A stretch of DNA of 61,013 nt from Prevotella sp. (GTDB taxonomy: Bacteria > Bacteroidota > Bacteroidia > Bacteroidales > Bacteroidaceae): positions 1 to 61,013 of the forward strand of contig JAFRPY010000064.1 of NCBI GenBank assembly GCA_017428925.1, read 5' to 3'. Made by a program: the position numbers and the translations under genes. Shown one piece after another: positions 33,187 through 42,329 of this stretch (position 1 is the stretch's first letter; each line of letters begins with the position of its first letter). The notes beneath the pieces are model-generated. The model did no database searches and was not told where the DNA came from. It saw nothing but the letters and a program-made list of their open reading frames with translations.

Positions 33187-34917
33187 ATGAACGTTTTAGA
33201 ATTATCAGAACAAGAGATTGGCAGACGCGAGAGTTTGCAGCAACTGCGCAATATGGGCATCAACCCATATCCCGCTGCTGAGTATCCCACCAACGCTTTC
33301 AGCACGGACATCAAGGCAGAGTTTAAGGATGACGAGGAACCCAGACAGGTGTGCATCGCAGGCCGTATGATGAGCCGTCGTGTCATGGGAAAGGCCTCAT
33401 TTGTAGAACTTCAGGACTCCAAGGGGCGTATTCAGGTCTATGTGACCCGCGATGACATCTGCCCCGAGGAGGATAAAGATATGTACAACGTGGTGTTCAA
33501 GAAACTCTTGGACATTGGTGACTTCATCGGCATCCGTGGTTTCGTGTTCCGCACCCAGATGGGCGAAATTTCCGTCCACGCCCAGGAAATCACCCTACTC
33601 TCAAAAAGTCTGAAGCCGCTGCCTATCGTAAAATACAAAGACGGTGTGGCATACGATAAGTTTGACGATCCTGAACTGCGCTATCGTCAGCGCTATGTGG
33701 ACCTTGTGGTCAACGAAGGCGTGAAGGAAACATTTGAGAAGCGCGCCATCGTCACACGCACCCTCCGCAACATCCTCGACCGTAACGGATATACTGAAGT
33801 GGAAACTCCTGTGCTACAGACTATTGCCGGTGGTGCAACGGCACGTCCGTTCATCACCCATTTCAATGCGCTCAATCAGGATATGTATATGCGCATCGCC
33901 ACTGAACTGTATCTGAAACGTCTCATCGTTGGTGGCTTTGAAGGTGTCTACGAGATTGGGAAGAACTTCCGTAACGAGGGTATGGACAAGACACACAACC
34001 CCGAGTTTACCTGCATGGAACTCTACGTCTCGTATAAGGATTACAACTGGATGATGTCGTTCACCGAGAAGACACTGGAGGAAATCTGCATTGCCGTCAA
34101 CGGAAAGCCGGAAGTGGAAATCGACGGCAACATCATATCCTTCAAGGCTCCTTACCGCCGTCTTCCAATTCTCGAAGCCATCAAGGAAAAGAGCGGTTAC
34201 GACTTGGAGGGAAAGACAGAAGACGAGATACGCGAGATTGCCAAGAAATTAGGCATTGAAGATACTGAAACTATGGGCAAAGGCAAACTCATCGATGAGA
34301 TTTTCGGCGAGACAGCTGAAGGCACGTTCATCCAGCCTACATTCATCACCGACTATCCCGTGGAGATGTCGCCGCTCACCAAGATGCACCGCTCGAAGCC
34401 TGGACTCACTGAGCGCTTTGAATTGATGGTCAACGGTAAGGAACTGGCCAATGCCTATTCCGAGCTCAACGACCCCATCGACCAAGAAGAGCGTTTCGTC
34501 GACCAGATGAAACTCGCTGCCAAAGGCGACGACGAAGCCATGATTATCGACCACGATTTCCTCCGCGCCCTACAATATGGTATGCCACCCACCAGCGGCA
34601 TCGGCATTGGCATCGACCGTTTGGTAATGCTCATGACGGGTAAGTTTGCCATTGGCGAGATTATGCTGTTCCCACAGATGAAACCCGAGAAGAAAGCACC
34701 AAAGAGTTCCGTCGAGGAATGGGCTAAAATCGGAGTACCAGAAGAGTGGATTCCCGTGCTCAACAAAGCCGGTTTCTATCTTGTCCAGGACATCCGCGAC
34801 CAAAAAGCACAGGGACTTCAGCAGAAGATTGGCGACATCGTGAAGAAATACAAACTCGATATGCAAAAGCCCACTGTTGACGAAATTCAGCAATGGATTT
34901 CGAAATGTGAGGAATGA
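33187..34917 (+). CDS. lysS: Lysyl-tRNA synthetase (class II)
   Basis: A 576-residue class II synthetase charging tRNA-Lys. An OB-fold anticodon-binding domain occupies about 55-150 (VCIAGRMMSRRVMGKASFVE). Catalytic motifs: FRNEGMDKTHNPEFTCMELY (motif 2) and GIGIGIDRLVMLMTG (motif 3). About 70 residues beyond motif 3 (KSSVEEWAKIGVPEEWIPVL) form an extension seen in Bacteroidetes LysS. Confidence 0.96.
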   Translation: MNVLELSEQEIGRRESLQQLRNMGINPYPAAEYPTNAFSTDIKAEFKDDEEPRQVCIAGRMMSRRVMGKASFVELQDSKGRIQVYVTRDDICPEEDKDMYNVVFKKLLDIGDFIGIRGFVFRTQMGEISVHAQEITLLSKSLKPLPIVKYKDGVAYDKFDDPELRYRQRYVDLVVNEGVKETFEKRAIVTRTLRNILDRNGYTEVETPVLQTIAGGATARPFITHFNALNQDMYMRIATELYLKRLIVGGFEGVYEIGKNFRNEGMDKTHNPEFTCMELYVSYKDYNWMMSFTEKTLEEICIAVNGKPEVEIDGNIISFKAPYRRLPILEAIKEKSGYDLEGKTEDEIREIAKKLGIEDTETMGKGKLIDEIFGETAEGTFIQPTFITDYPVEMSPLTKMHRSKPGLTERFELMVNGKELANAYSELNDPIDQEERFVDQMKLAAKGDDEAMIIDHDFLRALQYGMPPTSGIGIGIDRLVMLMTGKFAIGEIMLFPQMKPEKKAPKSSVEEWAKIGVPEEWIPVLNKAGFYLVQDIRDQKAQGLQQKIGDIVKKYKLDMQKPTVDEIQQWISKCEE

Positions 34918-34934
34918 GATGTGATGAATGAAGA

Positions 34935-35936
34935 GTGATGAGTGACGGATGCGGAAATATTGCCATTATCGGTGGGGGTAGCTGGGCAACAGCTATCGCC
35001 AAGATAGTGGTGGGACATACCCACCATATCGGCTGGTATATGCGACGCGACGACCGCATTGAAGATTTCCGCCGGCTGAGCCATAATCCTGCATATCTGA
35101 CAAGCGTCCATTTCGACATCAGCGAAATTGATTTCTCGTCAGATATCAACAGGATTGTACAACAATACGATACGCTGATCTTCGTAACCCCGTCGCCCTA
35201 TCTGAAAAATCACCTCAAAAAACTGAAAACGCGCCTGCGCGACAAATTCATTATCACGGCTATCAAGGGTATAGTACCCGACGACAACCTGGTCTGCTCC
35301 GAGTTCTTCCACCAAGTATACGACGTTCCTTACGAAAACATTGCCTGTATTGGTGGACCGTCGCACGCTGAGGAAGTGGCGCTCGAACGCCTGTCTTATC
35401 TCACCGTAGGCTGTGCCAGCAAAGAGCGGGCATCAGCCTTTGCCGACCTTATTGCTTCTGAATACATCAAGACCAAGACCTCATCCGATGTCATCGGCAT
35501 TGAATATTCTTCTGTTTTGAAAAATGTCTATGCCATTGCCGCTGGCATCTGTTCAGGACTCAAGTACGGCGACAACTTCCAGGCCGTCCTCATGTCGAAC
35601 GCCGTTCAGGAAATGAACCGTTTCCTCAATACCGTGGCTCCACTCGACCGCAACATTATCGACTCCGTATATATGGGTGACCTCCTGGTGACCGGCTATA
35701 GCAATTTCTCACGCAACCGAACCTTCGGCACCATGATAGGAAAAGGTTATTCCGTAAAGTCGGCCCAGATCGAGATGGAGATGATTGCTGAAGGATTCTT
35801 TGGCACCAAGTGCATGAAGGAAATCAATCGTCGCATGCACGTCAATATGCCTATCCTCGATGCTGTTTATAACATCCTGTATGAACGCATCAATCCCCAG
35901 ATTGAAATCAAACTACTTACCGACTCATTCCGGTAA
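34935..35936 (+). CDS. gpsA: Glycerol-3-phosphate dehydrogenase (NAD(P)+)
   Basis: A 333-residue enzyme that reduces DHAP to glycerol-3-phosphate for phospholipid synthesis. IAIIGGGSWATAIAKIV is the NAD-binding motif; ITAIKGI, GPSHAEEVA and EYSSVLKNVYAIAAGICSGL (catalytic Lys) follow. It starts 17 bp after lysS. ATGs at 34935 and 34938 cannot be told apart. Confidence 0.94.
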   Translation: MMSDGCGNIAIIGGGSWATAIAKIVVGHTHHIGWYMRRDDRIEDFRRLSHNPAYLTSVHFDISEIDFSSDINRIVQQYDTLIFVTPSPYLKNHLKKLKTRLRDKFIITAIKGIVPDDNLVCSEFFHQVYDVPYENIACIGGPSHAEEVALERLSYLTVGCASKERASAFADLIASEYIKTKTSSDVIGIEYSSVLKNVYAIAAGICSGLKYGDNFQAVLMSNAVQEMNRFLNTVAPLDRNIIDSVYMGDLLVTGYSNFSRNRTFGTMIGKGYSVKSAQIEMEMIAEGFFGTKCMKEINRRMHVNMPILDAVYNILYERINPQIEIKLLTDSFR

Positions 35937-35984
35937 AGAAAAGGACTTTAAAACTTCTAATATTTTATTATAATCAAAAAAACT

Positions 35985-37340
35985 ATGAGCAACATCAAAC
36001 TTGACATCACAAAGGCTGCCTGCTTCCTGGAGGCTGGAGCCGTGAAGGCTTTTGAACCACAGGTGAAAGCCGCTCAGAAAGCTTTGGAAGAGGGCACCTG
36101 CCCAGGTAATGACTTTTTAGGATGGCTCCATCTGCCATCAAGCATCACGCCCGAATTCCTCGCTGAGGTGGAGGCATCGGCACAGGTGCTCCGCGAGAAC
36201 TGCGAGGCCGTGGTGGTGGCCGGTATCGGCGGCAGCTATCTCGGAGCAAAGGCCGTGATTGAGGCGCTGAGCAATTCTTTCCAGTGGCTCGTGGGCGACA
36301 AGAGCAATCCCACCATCCTGTTTGCCGGAAACAACATCGGCGAGGACTATCTGGCCGAATTGACCGACTACCTGAAGGGTAAGAAGTTCGGTGTCATCAA
36401 TATCTCGAAGAGTGGAACCACCACCGAGACTGCCTTGACCTTCCGTCTGCTGAAGAAGCAATGCGAGGACCAGTGCGGCAAGGAGTTCGCCAAGAAGGTC
36501 ATCGTGGCCGTGACGGATGCCAAGCGTGGTGCTGCCCGCACCTGTGCTGATAAGGAAGGCTATAAGAGCTTTATCATTCCCGACAACGTGGGCGGACGCT
36601 TCTCTGTGCTCACTCCGGTAGGTCTGCTGCCCATCGCCGTTGCAGGTTTCGACATCAAGCAACTGGTGGCCGGTGCACAGGATATGGAGAAAGCCTGCGG
36701 TCAGGACGTTGCCTTTGAAGAGAACCCTGCAGCCCAGTATGCTGCCGTTCGCAACGGTTTGTATCAGGCTGGCAAGAAGATTGAGATCATGGTGAACTAC
36801 CAGCCCAAACTGCACTTCATGAGCGAATGGTGGAAACAACTCTACGGAGAGAGCGAGGGCAAGGACCACAAGGGTATCTTCCCTGCAAGCGTTGACTTCA
36901 CCACCGACCTTCACTCCATGGGACAATGGATTCAGGACGGCGAGCGCACCATCTTCGAGACCGTGATTTCCGTTGAGCAGCCCAACAAGAAGGTGCTCTT
37001 CCCCAACGACGAGGAGAATCTCGACGGACTGAACTTCCTGGCCGGTAAGCGTGTGGATGAGGTGAACAAGATGGCTGAACTGGGAACCCGTCTGGCTCAT
37101 GTCGATGGCGGCGTGCCCAACATCCGTATCTCTGTTCCCGAATTGAATGCCTACTATATCGGACAACTCATCTACTTCTTCGAGATTGCATGCGGCATCA
37201 GCGGTAACGTGCTCGGCGTGAATCCGTTCAACCAGCCCGGTGTGGAGGCTTACAAGAAGAACATGTTCGCCCTGCTTGACAAGCCCGGCTATGAGGCTGA
37301 CTCAAAGGCTATCAAGGAGCGACTGGAAAAAGAGAAGTAA
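35985..37340 (+). CDS. pgi: Glucose-6-phosphate isomerase
   Basis: A 451-residue short-form glycolytic isomerase (glucose-6-P to fructose-6-P). [20 protein letters not shown] and [18 protein letters not shown] bind the sugar phosphate; [20 protein letters not shown] and [18 protein letters not shown] are the signature motifs. Downstream of gpsA by 48 bp, probably same transcript. Confidence 0.95.
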   Translation: MSNIKLDITKAACFLEAGAVKAFEPQVKAAQKALEEGTCPGNDFLGWLHLPSSITPEFLAEVEASAQVLRENCEAVVVAGIGGSYLGAKAVIEALSNSFQWLVGDKSNPTILFAGNNIGEDYLAELTDYLKGKKFGVINISKSGTTTETALTFRLLKKQCEDQCGKEFAKKVIVAVTDAKRGAARTCADKEGYKSFIIPDNVGGRFSVLTPVGLLPIAVAGFDIKQLVAGAQDMEKACGQDVAFEENPAAQYAAVRNGLYQAGKKIEIMVNYQPKLHFMSEWWKQLYGESEGKDHKGIFPASVDFTTDLHSMGQWIQDGERTIFETVISVEQPNKKVLFPNDEENLDGLNFLAGKRVDEVNKMAELGTRLAHVDGGVPNIRISVPELNAYYIGQLIYFFEIACGISGNVLGVNPFNQPGVEAYKKNMFALLDKPGYEADSKAIKERLEKEK

Positions 37341-37358
37341 GAAAGTGAAAAGTGAAGA

Positions 37359-38135
37359 ATGAAGAGTGAAGAATCAACTCGTCAGCTCATCAACTCGTCA
37401 TCTTTTCAACAAGCAAAAAGAAAGTATTTAGAGAGGACAGGCTTTGAGGCGTTTACGCCCAAAGCCGTTCTCTTTGATATGGACGGGGTGCTGATGAACT
37501 CCATGCCCAACCACGCCATTGCCTGGCAGCGGTCGATGGCTTCCTTCGGTCTGAAGATGACCGAAGCGGATGCCTATGCCACCGAGGGAGCACGCGGCAT
37601 CGACACCATCCGTAATCTGATGAAAGCCCAGACGGGAAAGGATATCACGCTGGAAGAAGCACAACGGATGTACGATGAGAAGACGCGCCAGTTCGGACTG
37701 CTGCCCAAAGCACAGGTGATGGAAGGTGCCTTGGAACTGCACGAGAAGATTCATCGCGACGGCCTGACCATCTGCATCGTGACGGGAAGCGGTCAGCGCC
37801 CACTCATTAACCGATTGCTCACGGAGTTTCCACGCGTGACCGAAGAGCGCCTGGTAACGGCCTACGATGTAAAAAAAGGCAAACCCCTACCCGACCCCTA
37901 CCTGATGGGTATGGAGAAATGCTGTGTAAAACCATGGGAAACCATTGTGGTGGAGAATGCTCCGCTGGGCGTTAAGTCAGGCAATGCAGCCAAAGCCTTT
38001 ACCATAGCCATCAACACAGGAATCCTTCCCGACGAAATACTATGGGATGCCGGTGCCGACATCGTATTGAGCGGTATGCCGGAACTTTGTGAAAGATGGA
38101 GGGAATTAATGGAGAATGTAGAGTGTAGATTGTAG
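37359..38135 (+). CDS. HAD-superfamily phosphatase
   Basis: A 258-residue haloacid-dehalogenase hydrolase close to beta-phosphoglucomutase-like phosphatases. FDMDGVLMNSMPNH is motif I with both Asp residues, IVTGSG motif II (Thr), KKGKPLPDPYLMG motif III (Lys) and VVENAPLGVKSG motif IV. Substrate unknown. The first residues (MKSEESTRQLINSSS) are encoded by a GAAGAGTGAAGAATC-type repeat tract, so the true start is uncertain. Confidence 0.88.
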   Translation: MKSEESTRQLINSSSFQQAKRKYLERTGFEAFTPKAVLFDMDGVLMNSMPNHAIAWQRSMASFGLKMTEADAYATEGARGIDTIRNLMKAQTGKDITLEEAQRMYDEKTRQFGLLPKAQVMEGALELHEKIHRDGLTICIVTGSGQRPLINRLLTEFPRVTEERLVTAYDVKKGKPLPDPYLMGMEKCCVKPWETIVVENAPLGVKSGNAAKAFTIAINTGILPDEILWDAGADIVLSGMPELCERWRELMENVECRL

Positions 38136-38215
38136 AGTTATGATAACCGTGCACGCCCGGAATCTACGCAGAAATCTGCCTCCGAAAGTAATCATAACTC
38201 TAAACTCTACACTCT
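38120..38215. terminator. Inverted repeat between HAD gene and mnmA
   Basis: The 25-bp arms 38120-38144 and 38191-38215 are inverse apart from two or three mismatches. Each is built of TAGAGTGTAGA-type heptamers. It lies at a convergent junction and may stop both transcripts. Confidence 0.6.
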
Positions 38216-38225
38216 AAACTCTAAA

Positions 38226-39302
38226 CTAAACAGTAATCTCTCCTGAACCGAAGCAGCGGTGATGCTCCTTGTCGTAGATGACGCAGAACTGACCGGGAGC
38301 AACGCCCTGAATCAGATAATCAGAAAAGACCGTATAGCAGCCTTCGGCCGTCTTCTCCAGACGGGCATGATGAAACTCTGGCGTATGGCGGATCTTGAAG
38401 GTAACCTCCGTGGGCAGTTCGGCTGGCGTGAGATGATGGAAATCATGGAACTTAAACTCCTTGCTCCATGCTTTCTTCGGTTCGTAGCCCTTCGTCACAT
38501 AGAGCACATTATTAGCCATATCCTTCTTAACCACATTCCACGGACCGCCGCCGAAGCCTAAACCATGACGCTGACCGATAGTGTGGAACCACAAACCCTT
38601 GTGCTCGCCAATTTTCTTGCCGGTCTCCAGTTCCAGCACATCGCCGGGGTTCTCGCCGAGATACCTCTTTATATAATCATTATACTTAATCTTGCCCAGG
38701 AAGCAGATGCCCTGCGAATCCTTGCGCTTGGCATTCACCAAGTGCTCGCGTTCGGCTATCTGCCGCACCTCGTCCTTCATGTAATGACCGATGGGAAAGA
38801 GTGCCTTACGTAATTGCCAATCATAGATTTGTGCCAGAAAATCCGTCTGGTCCTTCACGGGGTCGGGACTCGTGGTGAGCCATTTCTGCCCGTCAATCCA
38901 TTCCGTCTGGGCATAATGTCCCGTGGCAATGAGGTCGTAGTTGTGCCCCATCTTCTCGTCGAAGGCCCCGAACTTAATCAGCCTATTACACATCACGTCG
39001 GGATTAGGCGTGAATCCCGCCCTCACCTTGTCCATTGTGTATTTCGTTACCTGACTCCAGTATTCCTTATGGCAATCTACCACCTGCAGTCGGCAGCCAA
39101 AGCGATGAGCCACCGCCGTTGCCATCTCAAGATCTTCCTCCGAAGAGCAGTCCCATTCCTCCTCTTCCTCTGGTCCAATCTTGATATAGAAACAATCGGG
39201 ATGCAGTCCGCGGCTGGCCAGTTCATAGACCACCACCGAACTATCCACGCCGCCCGAGAGCAGCACCGCAATTCGCTTGTCTTGAAGTTCTTCGTCTTTC
39301 AT
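38226..39302 (-). CDS. mnmA: tRNA-specific 2-thiouridylase MnmA
   Basis: A 358-residue enzyme that thiolates U34 of tRNA-Lys, -Glu and -Gln. LLSGGVDSSV is the PP-loop; NPDVMCNRLIKFG and SQGICFLGK hold the two catalytic cysteines. HTIGQRHGLG follows. The start at 39302 (MKDEELQDKRIAVLLSGG) is preferred over 39350, which runs into the upstream gene. The first gene of the pair is a conserved hypothetical, 11 bp upstream. Confidence 0.94.
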   Translation of the reverse strand: MKDEELQDKRIAVLLSGGVDSSVVVYELASRGLHPDCFYIKIGPEEEEEWDCSSEEDLEMATAVAHRFGCRLQVVDCHKEYWSQVTKYTMDKVRAGFTPNPDVMCNRLIKFGAFDEKMGHNYDLIATGHYAQTEWIDGQKWLTTSPDPVKDQTDFLAQIYDWQLRKALFPIGHYMKDEVRQIAEREHLVNAKRKDSQGICFLGKIKYNDYIKRYLGENPGDVLELETGKKIGEHKGLWFHTIGQRHGLGFGGGPWNVVKKDMANNVLYVTKGYEPKKAWSKEFKFHDFHHLTPAELPTEVTFKIRHTPEFHHARLEKTAEGCYTVFSDYLIQGVAPGQFCVIYDKEHHRCFGSGEITV

Positions 39303-39313
39303 GTGGGCAAACC

Positions 39314-39775
39314 TTACATATCTCCAGACCATCCATGACCAAGATCCCAATGCTCATCGTAAACGAACTCAAAATAAGGTAGAGAGAATTCCTCTTCAAT
39401 GAGTGTGGTCAGTTCATCAACAATAGGCTCCGCCCAATGTCCCACAAGAACAATGAACTTATCGATGTTCCATGCCACACGTCCACGCGGTATCTGCGTG
39501 TAGTCACCCTTGAATTTCGTATTCTCATGCTTTGCCTGGGCTTTGAAGTATTCCTTCACCCAGACTTGCCTGTGCAGATGCGGGTAATTAAGGAATGGCA
39601 GCCCTTCATTGGCAGCATCTTCAACCATCTTTGGGGTAACCTCCTGTTTGCAAACGCCAAAAAGCGTATTGTCCGTAAGGTCATACCAAAAAATTCCGAT
39701 GCAGGGCATCTGTTCGTCGAAGGCTTTCATATCGGCCATCTGCTGCTTGTGATCTTCGTCTGAAAGCTGTGTCAT
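39314..39775 (-). CDS. Conserved hypothetical protein
   Basis: A 153-residue soluble protein, unrecognised. It has an aromatic/His-rich C-terminus (FEFVYDEHWDLGHGW) and a central positive segment (VWVKEYFKAQAKHENTKFKG). No catalytic motif can be named. The -7 element at 39794-39801 fixes the start at 39775. It shares a transcript with mnmA. Confidence 0.75.
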   Translation of the reverse strand: MTQLSDEDHKQQMADMKAFDEQMPCIGIFWYDLTDNTLFGVCKQEVTPKMVEDAANEGLPFLNYPHLHRQVWVKEYFKAQAKHENTKFKGDYTQIPRGRVAWNIDKFIVLVGHWAEPIVDELTTLIEEEFSLPYFEFVYDEHWDLGHGWSGDM

Positions 39776-39793
39776 GACTAATTCTTTTGGATG

Positions 39794-39801
39794 CAAAGAT
39801 A
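39794..39801 (-). promoter_or_regulatory. -7 element TATCTTTG for the hypothetical/mnmA pair
   Basis: Minus-strand TATCTTTG lies about 19 bp before the ATG at 39775. Confidence 0.7.
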
Positions 39802-39865
39802 AACATATTTTCAGAAAATGCAAATTTATTCTTCCCCCTTTTCATGTTTATTCCAAGTTTTTTTG

Positions 39866-39873
39866 TAATTTTG
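39866..39873 (+). promoter_or_regulatory. -7 element TAATTTTG in front of the multi-hairpin element
   Basis: TAATTTTG would place the transcript start near 39880, exactly where the folded element begins. Confidence 0.55.
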
Positions 39874-39879
39874 CACCAA

Positions 39880-40020
39880 CTACCGCCGACATGCCGTAAA
39901 CGGCAAGCCAAGGCAAGGCTGCGACTAAGCGAGAACAGCGTGATGCTTGCATCAACTCTGTCGAGCAAAAGCAGGCTCGACCATAGGTCAAATTCCCTGA
40001 GCGAAGGGTGGCGGTAAGAT
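39880..40020 (+). ncRNA. Candidate structured RNA (closed multi-hairpin element)
   Basis: TACCGCC (about 39882) and GGCGGTA (about 40012) can close a multibranch fold. Inside are TGCCGT/ACGGCA, GATGC/GCATC and CGAGC/GCTCG hairpins. It follows a TAATTTTG promoter directly. It may be a small RNA or a dispersed Prevotella repeat; I recognise no named family. Confidence 0.4.
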
Positions 40021-40057
40021 TTTCGTTGGTAATAATAACAGCATTAGCAGTTATTCG

Positions 40058-40188
40058 GCGTGTCTGAAAGGTGAGATGTTTAGAACACGAAGCTAAGATA
40101 ACGGTAAATGACTAATGTCTGCGCTCGATAGCGTGGACATTTCACTTATCTTTCTTAGCAGGTACTATCTCACCACCTCAGACACGGA
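40058..40188 (+). ncRNA. ssrS: Probable 6S RNA (6S-Flavo type)
   Basis: A long rod-shaped hairpin with a central opening. Paired segments, outside to inside: GTGTCTGA with TCAGACAC, GGTGAGAT with ATCTCACC, GCTAAG with CTTAGC, AGATAA with TTATCT, and AATGTC with GACATT at the tip. The asymmetric bulge between the GGTGAGAT and GCTAAG stems is where 6S RNA mimics an open promoter and binds RNA polymerase. A terminator follows at once. The assignment rests on shape and size and was not checked against a covariance model. Confidence 0.6.
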
Positions 40189-40220
40189 TAAGCGTGGTCC
40201 GCGCTTTTTCCGTGTCTTTT
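40181..40220 (+). terminator. Rho-independent terminator of the 6S-like RNA
   Basis: GACACGG pairs with CCGTGTC around an inner AAGCG/CGCTT hairpin, followed by TTTT. The GACAC at its 5' edge also pairs with the RNA start. Confidence 0.8.
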
Positions 40221-40284
40221 GGGTTGGTGGTTGAATTACCTGTAGTCCCGATAAGTGCTATGCTCCTAAATCTATCGTGTAGAT

Positions 40285-40449
40285 ATGACAAATTTATACG
40301 ACTATATAAAGTCGAAGTTTATCAAAAAGTTGCAAGACCTTATGGCTAATGACGGCGTCATGCATTGGGTTTTCTGTGTGGGTTATTTCAACCTTCACGG
40401 ATGGAACTTGGTAGAAAATCAGATTTATGTTTTACAACTAATACGATAA
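40285..40449 (+). pseudogene. 54-codon fragment resembling the N-terminus of a phospholipase-D-like helicase
   Basis: From the ATG at 40285 the frame reads MTNLYDYIKSKFIKKLQDLM and later FCVGYFNLHGWNLVENQI, ending at a TAA at 40447-40449. The VGYFxLxGWxL segment is the usual first strand of PLD-superfamily domains found at the front of large helicases in defence islands. Such genes run to hundreds of residues; here it stops 6 bp before zorA. Probably the broken 5' end of a gene displaced when Zorya arrived, though a short leader peptide is possible. Confidence 0.45.
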
Positions 40450-40455
40450 TAAATT

Positions 40456-42329
40456 ATGGGTTATTTCATAACATGGGGTTCTTTAGCTGTAATAGTCTTT
40501 GTTTTCTTTGCCTTTTTATATGAATTGAACAAGCTTTACTATGCAAATAACATCTTAAAGGAAACACTTGGGGCGCCTGACATACTTGAAGCCTTGTCAA
40601 ATTCAAAGATGAGCAAACTTAGCGAGAGCTATAAGAAAACAATTAATATTGTAACAGATTACGGAAATAAAACAAATAATCTATCTTTTGAATTCTTTAA
40701 TTCAGATACTGTATCAAAAGTACAGAATTTGAATCTCCGCATGCTTGATTCTGCATCTGGCACATTGGTAGGATTAGGGCTTTTAGGTACTTTCCTTGGT
40801 TTAACCGTTGGTATTGCAGGATTTGACAGTACTAATTCCGAAAACATACAACTAAGTATTCAGAATTTGCTCAATGGTATGAGTACTGCTTTTAGTACAT
40901 CCTTACTAGGAATGTTTGCTCACTTGTTTACACAGCATTAGATAAGACACTAAGAAACAAGTTGACAAGGAGTGTTCACGCACTTACAGACCGCCTTGAT
41001 GATAGTTATTATATTGATGACATCGCGCTTCAAGATATGAATCAGAGAGCCATAATTAATACCATGACAGATACTATTCATGCAGAACTCAATTCAAAGT
41101 TGATGTACTCCAACGAAAATGGAGAATATATAACTATAGGAAATGCAATTCGTGAAATTTTAGCAGAGAATACGGAGCAATCAAAAGCATTGAAATCGTT
41201 CTCTACAGACTTGGCAATGGAACTAAACAATGGTTTTGATGAAGTATTGTCTCGTCAGATGCAGCAGAAGATTCTGCCTCTTATGGAGAGTGTTGACCTA
41301 ACAACGAAATCTGTCATTGAACATATCGACCAAATGGCATCAACAGTTGCATCGCCTGCTTCTAGTATGATGGAAAGCGTTGTTGATGAGCTGAAGAAGA
41401 GCATGGCAGCAGTTATAGAGGAGTTCAAAACCAATCTTTCTGGTTCAGCAACGGCTCAGCTTGAAACTTTAGCTGTTCAACTTGGAACCGCATCACAATC
41501 CATGAGTGATTTCCCAAAAAATATGGAGAATATATCTAACACGTTGCAAATAACCATTGAGGAAGTTAAGAATGCCATTTCTGAAATAAGCAACACATCT
41601 GCTAATGCAAATTCAACGGTTATGCAACAGATGCAAGAACAAAGCAATCAGATGGCTGAAAAACTGTCTGGTGCTACTGAAAAGATAGGTACATTCCTTG
41701 ATAATACAATCGTAAGTTTGTCTTCTTCTCTCCAGAGTTCAATGAAGTCTATTACAGATGACGTAAGTAATAAACAGGCAAATCTTATAGCTCTTCAGGA
41801 AGACACCACATCACAGACAAAAAAATTGCTTGACGCATTTAATATAGGTCTTGAACGCTTAGAGAAGATGAATGAGTATATTACAGACACAATGAACGGT
41901 TTCAAACAGGCACAAGGTGAAATTAACATCAGCACAGGTAATCTGAGAACAATTAGTGGAGATATGAAACTTGCTACTGAGCTTTTCAATAAGGGACAAA
42001 ACGACTATACCGAGAAACTGAACCAACTCCAATTGTCAAGTCAGAGAGGAATTGATCAGGTAGTAGAACTTCTGAGGAATTCAGGACAGATGTCTGATGA
42101 GTACGCTCAGAAATTTGAAATAATAAAGCAAGGCCTTAGCGGTATCTTCAACCAACTACAAACTGGTTTGACAGAATATAGCCGAACAGTACAGGCTACA
42201 ACACAGAAATACTTAGATCAATACACTACTAATCTGACTCAGACAACGGATGCCCTCTCAAGCACTATCCAGCAGCAAAACGAAGTTGTCGAAATGCTGA
42301 ATGATATTTTATCACGTAAGAGATCATGA
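40456..42329 (+). pseudogene. zorA: ZorA, Zorya motor subunit, frameshifted
   Basis: A MotA/ExbB-like proton-channel subunit of the Zorya anti-phage system, with a long cytoplasmic tail that signals to the effectors. The first frame (40456-40941) holds TM1 at about residues 4-24, TM2/TM3 at about 100-122 and 138 onward. It stops after GMFAHLFTQH. The next frame (open through 40962-42329) continues as SLVYTALDKTLRNKL if one T is added at 40920/40921, giving about 624 residues in all. The second half is a long helical tail (for example AQLETLAVQLGTASQSM). One missing base therefore splits the gene. The overlap with zorB is 4 bp. Confidence 0.85.
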
